Of a stretch of DNA of 22,142 nt, positions 18,527 to 22,142 are shown piece by piece. The position numbers and the translations under genes were made by a program. The notes under the pieces are model-generated. The model was not told where the DNA came from. It was given only the letters and a program-made list of their open reading frames with translations, and searched no databases. This stretch comes from Chara braunii (lineage: Eukaryota; Streptophyta; Charophyceae; Charales; Characeae). The stretch lies in NCBI GenBank assembly GCA_003427395.1, contig BFEA01000260.1, positions 536,044 to 558,185 on the forward strand, in the 5' to 3' direction. Each line of letters starts with the position of its first letter. The stretch's first letter is position 1.

Positions 18527-19090
18527 AAAATTCGGCAGTGCTTCCCGTAGGAAAAATGCCCTTTCAGAATTTATATAAGCCCAAATATGAAATAAAAAAT
18601 AACCCTTGACTCCCCAAAATCCAATTTTATCTAACTCCTTGACTTAGCAAAAATTTGGGCAGCACTCCCTTTAGAAAAGGAGACTCCCCAGAATTTTACT
18701 AAGCCATGTATGAAATCTACACAAGTTGAACCTTGAGGAATCAGAAATTTGACTAACTCCTTGAATTAGCAAAAATTTGGGCAGCACTTCCTTTAGAAAA
18801 CTAGGCTTTCCAGATTCTTACTAAGTCACATATAATGAAAAGACAAGTCAGGCTTTGACAAGCCAAATTTTTGACTAACTCCCTGAATTAGCAAAAATTT
18901 GGGTAGCACTCCCTTTAGAAAATGAGGTTTCCCATATTTTTACTAAGTCAGAAAGACAAGTCAAGTTGGGACAAGTCAAGATTTGACTAACTCTTTGGAT
19001 TTGTAAAAATTTCGGCAGCGCTTCCCGTAGAGAAAGTAGCTTGCCCAGATTTATACAAGGCCAAGTATAACAAAAGATCCCAGAAAATGT
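18527..19090. repeat. Five-unit ~122-bp tandem array with TTCGGCAG/TTTGGGCAG motif
   Basis: Units begin AAAA(A)TTYGGCAG-like at about 18527, 18649, 18771, 18893 and 19005 (periods 122, 122, 122, 112). Each continues with a CACTCCCTTTAGAAAA-like word, then a TTTACTAAG(C/T)C word, then a GACTAACTCC word. The three inner units read TTTGGG(C/T)AGCAC, the first and last TTCGGCAG(T/C)GCTTCCCG. The motif resembles one I recall from plant retroelement non-coding regions. Confidence 0.75.
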
Positions 19091-19520
19091 GAAAATTGAC
19101 CTAAGTAAAAAAAACTTAGCTCAGAAAATGCAGGAATTTAAACTAACTCCTATGGCTCTAGCACGTGGCGAGCGACTAAAACAACTACCTATCAAACTGA
19201 AACTCAGACTAAGTAGTAACCTCACTCAGTCACATGCAGGCCAAACCACAAAGGTAAGTAATCTCACCATCCCAAAGTCAACCTGAACAAACAATAGTTC
19301 ATGAGCTCTCAATGATTTAACCCATTATCCCCAGCTTACATAAGGCATAGGTCAGGCCGCCTGAACTTACAGAACAGCTCAACTTAGCCAGGTTTAGAGT
19401 CAAAATACCTCAACTTATAGAGCGTTCTGACTTCGCCAAATATACACAAACAGAGGGCACAACTACTTTTCTTTTCGTTGGGCATATAACTAAACCACTC
19501 TCGTCGCCCTGAACTGTTTA
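19091..19520. other. Spacer with two further hairpin-motif copies
   Basis: No supported gene; the one open frame at 19089-19286 has no recognisable domain. GCCTGAACTTACAGAACAG (about 19362) and CCTCAACTTATAGAGCG (about 19410) are additional members of the AACTTA motif family of the adjacent long repeat, so the family extends beyond the repeat's left border here but not at 1-171. Confidence 0.55.
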
Positions 19521-22142
19521 ACGTATCCAAATTATATATACTTATCTTCACCTTTGTCTTCTAAGACTGCATATGACTGAACTAACTTAAGTTCAGTCTT
19601 CCCCATTTCACCATCAATTCTATTCTTAGTTGTACTCTCTTCAAGTTGTGATACGACTACAATCAGACCACCTAAACTTATAGAACAGTCTGATTAGCTC
19701 GTTCTTAGATAGAGTAGTAATAAAGTATAGCCAAGTTATAACCATTGGGTTCCAGCATGTGCGAGGCTTTGAGCCAGACCCGCTGAACTTAAAGAAGGAT
19801 CTTAACTCTCTGCCAGATTCGTTTCTATCTGAGCCATTATGTGTGTGGCATCGAGTCAAACCCCCTGAACTTACAGAAGGGTCTGCCTCTTTGCCAAGAT
19901 TAATTCTTCATAATAAAGAGCAGGAAGAGACTGAGCCACCTGAACTTACAGAACAGCTCGGTCTCCTCGCTCAGAAACCAAAGAAACAAGTAAAATCCCA
20001 ATGAAAACAAAGCAACCGAAGGCACCAAAACTTATTGAGCGCCCTGAGTCCTTCAAAATCAAGCGCAGTCAAACCCCTCACAAGTCAGAGCAATCAGGCC
20101 ACCTGAACTTACAGAACAACCTGACCCTCCATGCAAACCATATCACTGGGTCTCCCCAAACTTATGGGGACATCCCAGCCTTCAGAGTAATCAAACCCCC
20201 TAAACTTATAGAAGGGTCTGACTTCTCCATGCAAAACCAAAATAAAACAAAGCACTAGGGTTCCCCAAACTTATGGGGACTCCCTAGCCTTGACGACCCG
20301 TCAACCATCATGCAAATCATACCCCCATCCTGCCTTTTTCCCAGATGCAGTTCTTTTCAACAGTCTGACTTCATACAACCAGCAAAAGTTGAAACTGAGA
20401 CTTGAGAAGACATTCCTTACTTAATATTGTTCAGTATCCTGAAAGTCAAACCAAAAATAAAGTAGGGTTGCACGTCATATATTCAGTCAAAGATGCATCG
20501 GGTAATACAAATAGGGGCTATAGGGTGGGTGTATATAGAGGGAAACGCAAAGGTTACCTGTTAATTCCCTGCCTCCAGAGCCTCGCCTAGGCTCCGACAG
20601 AGCTCCCGCAATCGGTGGGTGGACTCCCCACAGAGTCTTGGTGCGGTCCTACGGGTTGCAATCCCGCCTGCCGCCTTCCCCTGAGATCAGGACCAGACTT
20701 AAAGTAAGAAGGGCAGAAGGAGAAAGATTTTCAGACTTCATATCCAAGGGAGGTGCTCTCAGACTCGCGGGAGAGGGCCTTGGTACCTTCCGCGCCTGAG
20801 GGCCCCGCAATGGCAGCCAATGTACCAGCTTGGTCAACTCTAATTCAGCCACTGAAGTCGCACGTCTGACGACTCCCCAGCCCGCAGCAATAATCCTCCT
20901 TCCGAAGGTCAGTTACCTCCCCAAGCTTACCCGCCGTGACACCTCTAACTGCGACAGTCAACAATGATCACCGCGGTATGCAGTAGTACGCAGCGATCGA
21001 CGGCAGGCGCCATCAGTATGCGGCCTCCACCTGCTGGCCACAGCCTGGGAGCAATCAAGAGCCGCAGCTGCACAAAGTCAACAGCACAGTCCGCTTGTAG
21101 CAAAACAGTTGTTGTGCAGACCGCAACAGTCCTGCCTTCCATCTGCTTCCCTCTCAAAAAGCTCAATCTGCAGCTTCTTATGCGGACATAGTCAACAGCG
21201 AGCAAGCCATGCACAACCGACCCTACCTCCTGGGCCCAACGTCGTAGATCTGCAGCCCGTAGTCCGCAGCTTGGTAAGCAGTTGTAGTCCACGTCCGATC
21301 AATAGTAGCAGCCGCTATACACAGCGGTATGAACAGCAGTAATGGCTGTGGCACACAGCGGCCCCTTGTCCACAGCAGTGAGCAGCGACACGCAGCAGCA
21401 TCCATCAGCATGCAGCGGCCTATCCACAGCAGCCCGCCGCCGTCAGCAAGCAACCCTGTAGTGTGCAATAACCACGGTGGGTGGTCGCAGCAGCAGTCGT
21501 CCGTAGCCAACCACGGCTAGTGCACGGTCAATTAGTCAGCAACAGCTGTAATCTGCGCCCAGATACAACAGTCAGCAGTTACAGTCTACGCACAGATGCA
21601 ACAGCCAGCAGCTGCAGTGGTTGTTAGCCGTTGTAGCCCACACACGATCCGCAAACCCCATCAGCAAACATAACAGTGGCTAGTGGCAGCAACCTGTATC
21701 TTGCCCTCAACATTAGTCACCTACAGCGATTCAGACCAGCCGTAACCACACCTGAATCAGTTCATCCAGTATCTCCGGTTCACTCCACGTTTGGCATACC
21801 GGCTTACAGCCACAGGCTAAGGCCCGTTGTTGATGAAGCGAACCAGACACTTCAGTCCACCAACTCAAGATCGACCATGCACCACTGCCCGCAAATTCAC
21901 AAAAGAGCGCTCAATATGTCGGTTCTCTTTCCAATCATGTCGCTGGCACAACACCAACTGGCTGCGGGTTCTGCAGCTTGACTTCCGTAGATCCGCCCTA
22001 GCTAGGTAAGTATACAGACACCGAGTGCTTTCAATCAACTCCCAGGTCTGGGCGCACCCTCCTAGTGAAGGCGGACCCAGTGATCCACAGAGCGACGAGC
22101 GGGAAACACACAGTGCCAACTGGATAAATACGAGCCGCGTAC
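19521..22142. repeat. Right copy of the ~2.6-kb long direct repeat, running to the window end
   Basis: Aligns with 172-2800 throughout in the same orientation. It ends at the last base of the window, on the same final 95 bp that flank the N at 2801, so its true right border is not visible. The splice-donor-like AG|GTAAGT is kept at 22004-22011. Confidence 0.85.
19661..20287 (+). repeat. Series of short hairpins sharing an AACTTA-type loop (right copy)
   Basis: Counterpart of 312-937. Best stems: AATCAGAC/GTCTGATT (19661-19668 with 19688-19695, 8 bp perfect); GAGACTGAGC/GCTCGGTCTC (19927-19936 with 19956-19965); CTGGG/CCCAG (20146-20150 with 20174-20178) enclosing TCCCC/GGGGA (20153-20157 with 20166-20170); CTAGGG/CCCTAG (20255-20260 with 20282-20287) enclosing TCCCC/GGGGA (20262-20266 with 20275-20279). 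The last two share the loop AAACTTAT but have different outer arms. Confidence 0.75.

Noticed and set aside
19089-19286. 65-codon open frame (MKIDLSKKNLAQ).
   Set aside because: No recognisable domain; it lies in A-rich spacer overlapping the end of the tandem array.
1-22142. CRISPR array or bacterial operon.
   Set aside because: No regularly spaced identical repeats with unique spacers, and gene content and repeats are eukaryotic.

Overview
The window looks like a repeat-dominated stretch of a large eukaryotic nuclear genome. I see no host gene that I can support. A Ty3/gypsy-type polyprotein, tRNA-derived SINE-like segments, minisatellites and long direct repeats account for almost everything recognisable. 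A plant-lineage (streptophyte) host is my best guess. The 122-bp array at 18527-19090 carries a TTCGGCAG...TTCCC motif of a kind I associate with plant retroelements, and the gypsy polyprotein style reminds me of charophyte algal assemblies. Both points are recall, not a search result.

Layout. 1-171: 54-bp minisatellite. 172-2896: left copy of a ~2.6-kb direct repeat whose right copy is 19521-22142. Each copy carries a series of short hairpins with a shared loop and a CAG/CAGC-rich stretch. 2801: a single N between two identical 95-bp blocks. The same 95 bp is also the last 95 bp of the window, which is what contig ends in a k-mer assembly look like. 2897-6790: gene-poor sequence with about two dozen isolated Ns, two SINE-like copies (minus strand) and further tRNA-like segments. 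6800-9045: non-coding, hairpin-rich in places. 9046-10152 (minus): decayed Gag fragment with a coiled coil and CCHC knuckle. 10153-10479 (plus): integrase fragment in inverted orientation. 10480-15935 (minus): Gag, protease, RT and RNase H of a degenerate Ty3/gypsy element, with its leader, a putative primer-binding site at 16242-16256 and a putative 5' LTR at 16259-17940. 17941-18526: non-coding with many small hairpins. 18527-19090: five-unit 122-bp array. 19091-19520: spacer with two more hairpin motifs. 19521-22142: right copy of the long repeat.

How it fits together. The only genes are retroelement genes, and they are broken: in-frame stops at 15540, 12070 and 10906, a frame change near 12770-12820, loss of the first RT catalytic Asp, and a 327-bp inversion inside integrase. 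The Gag-pol order on the minus strand, a leader, and a PBS abutting a TGT-starting LTR are mutually consistent. No matching second LTR was recognised, so the element is incomplete, rearranged or nested.

The most unusual signal is structural. Several independent non-coding regions consist of back-to-back short perfect hairpins. Related copies keep the loop and the pairing while the arm sequences differ, including one compensatory G-C to A-T change. This suggests RNA- or DNA-structure-level maintenance, or a small hairpin mobile element, and is the lead I would follow first.
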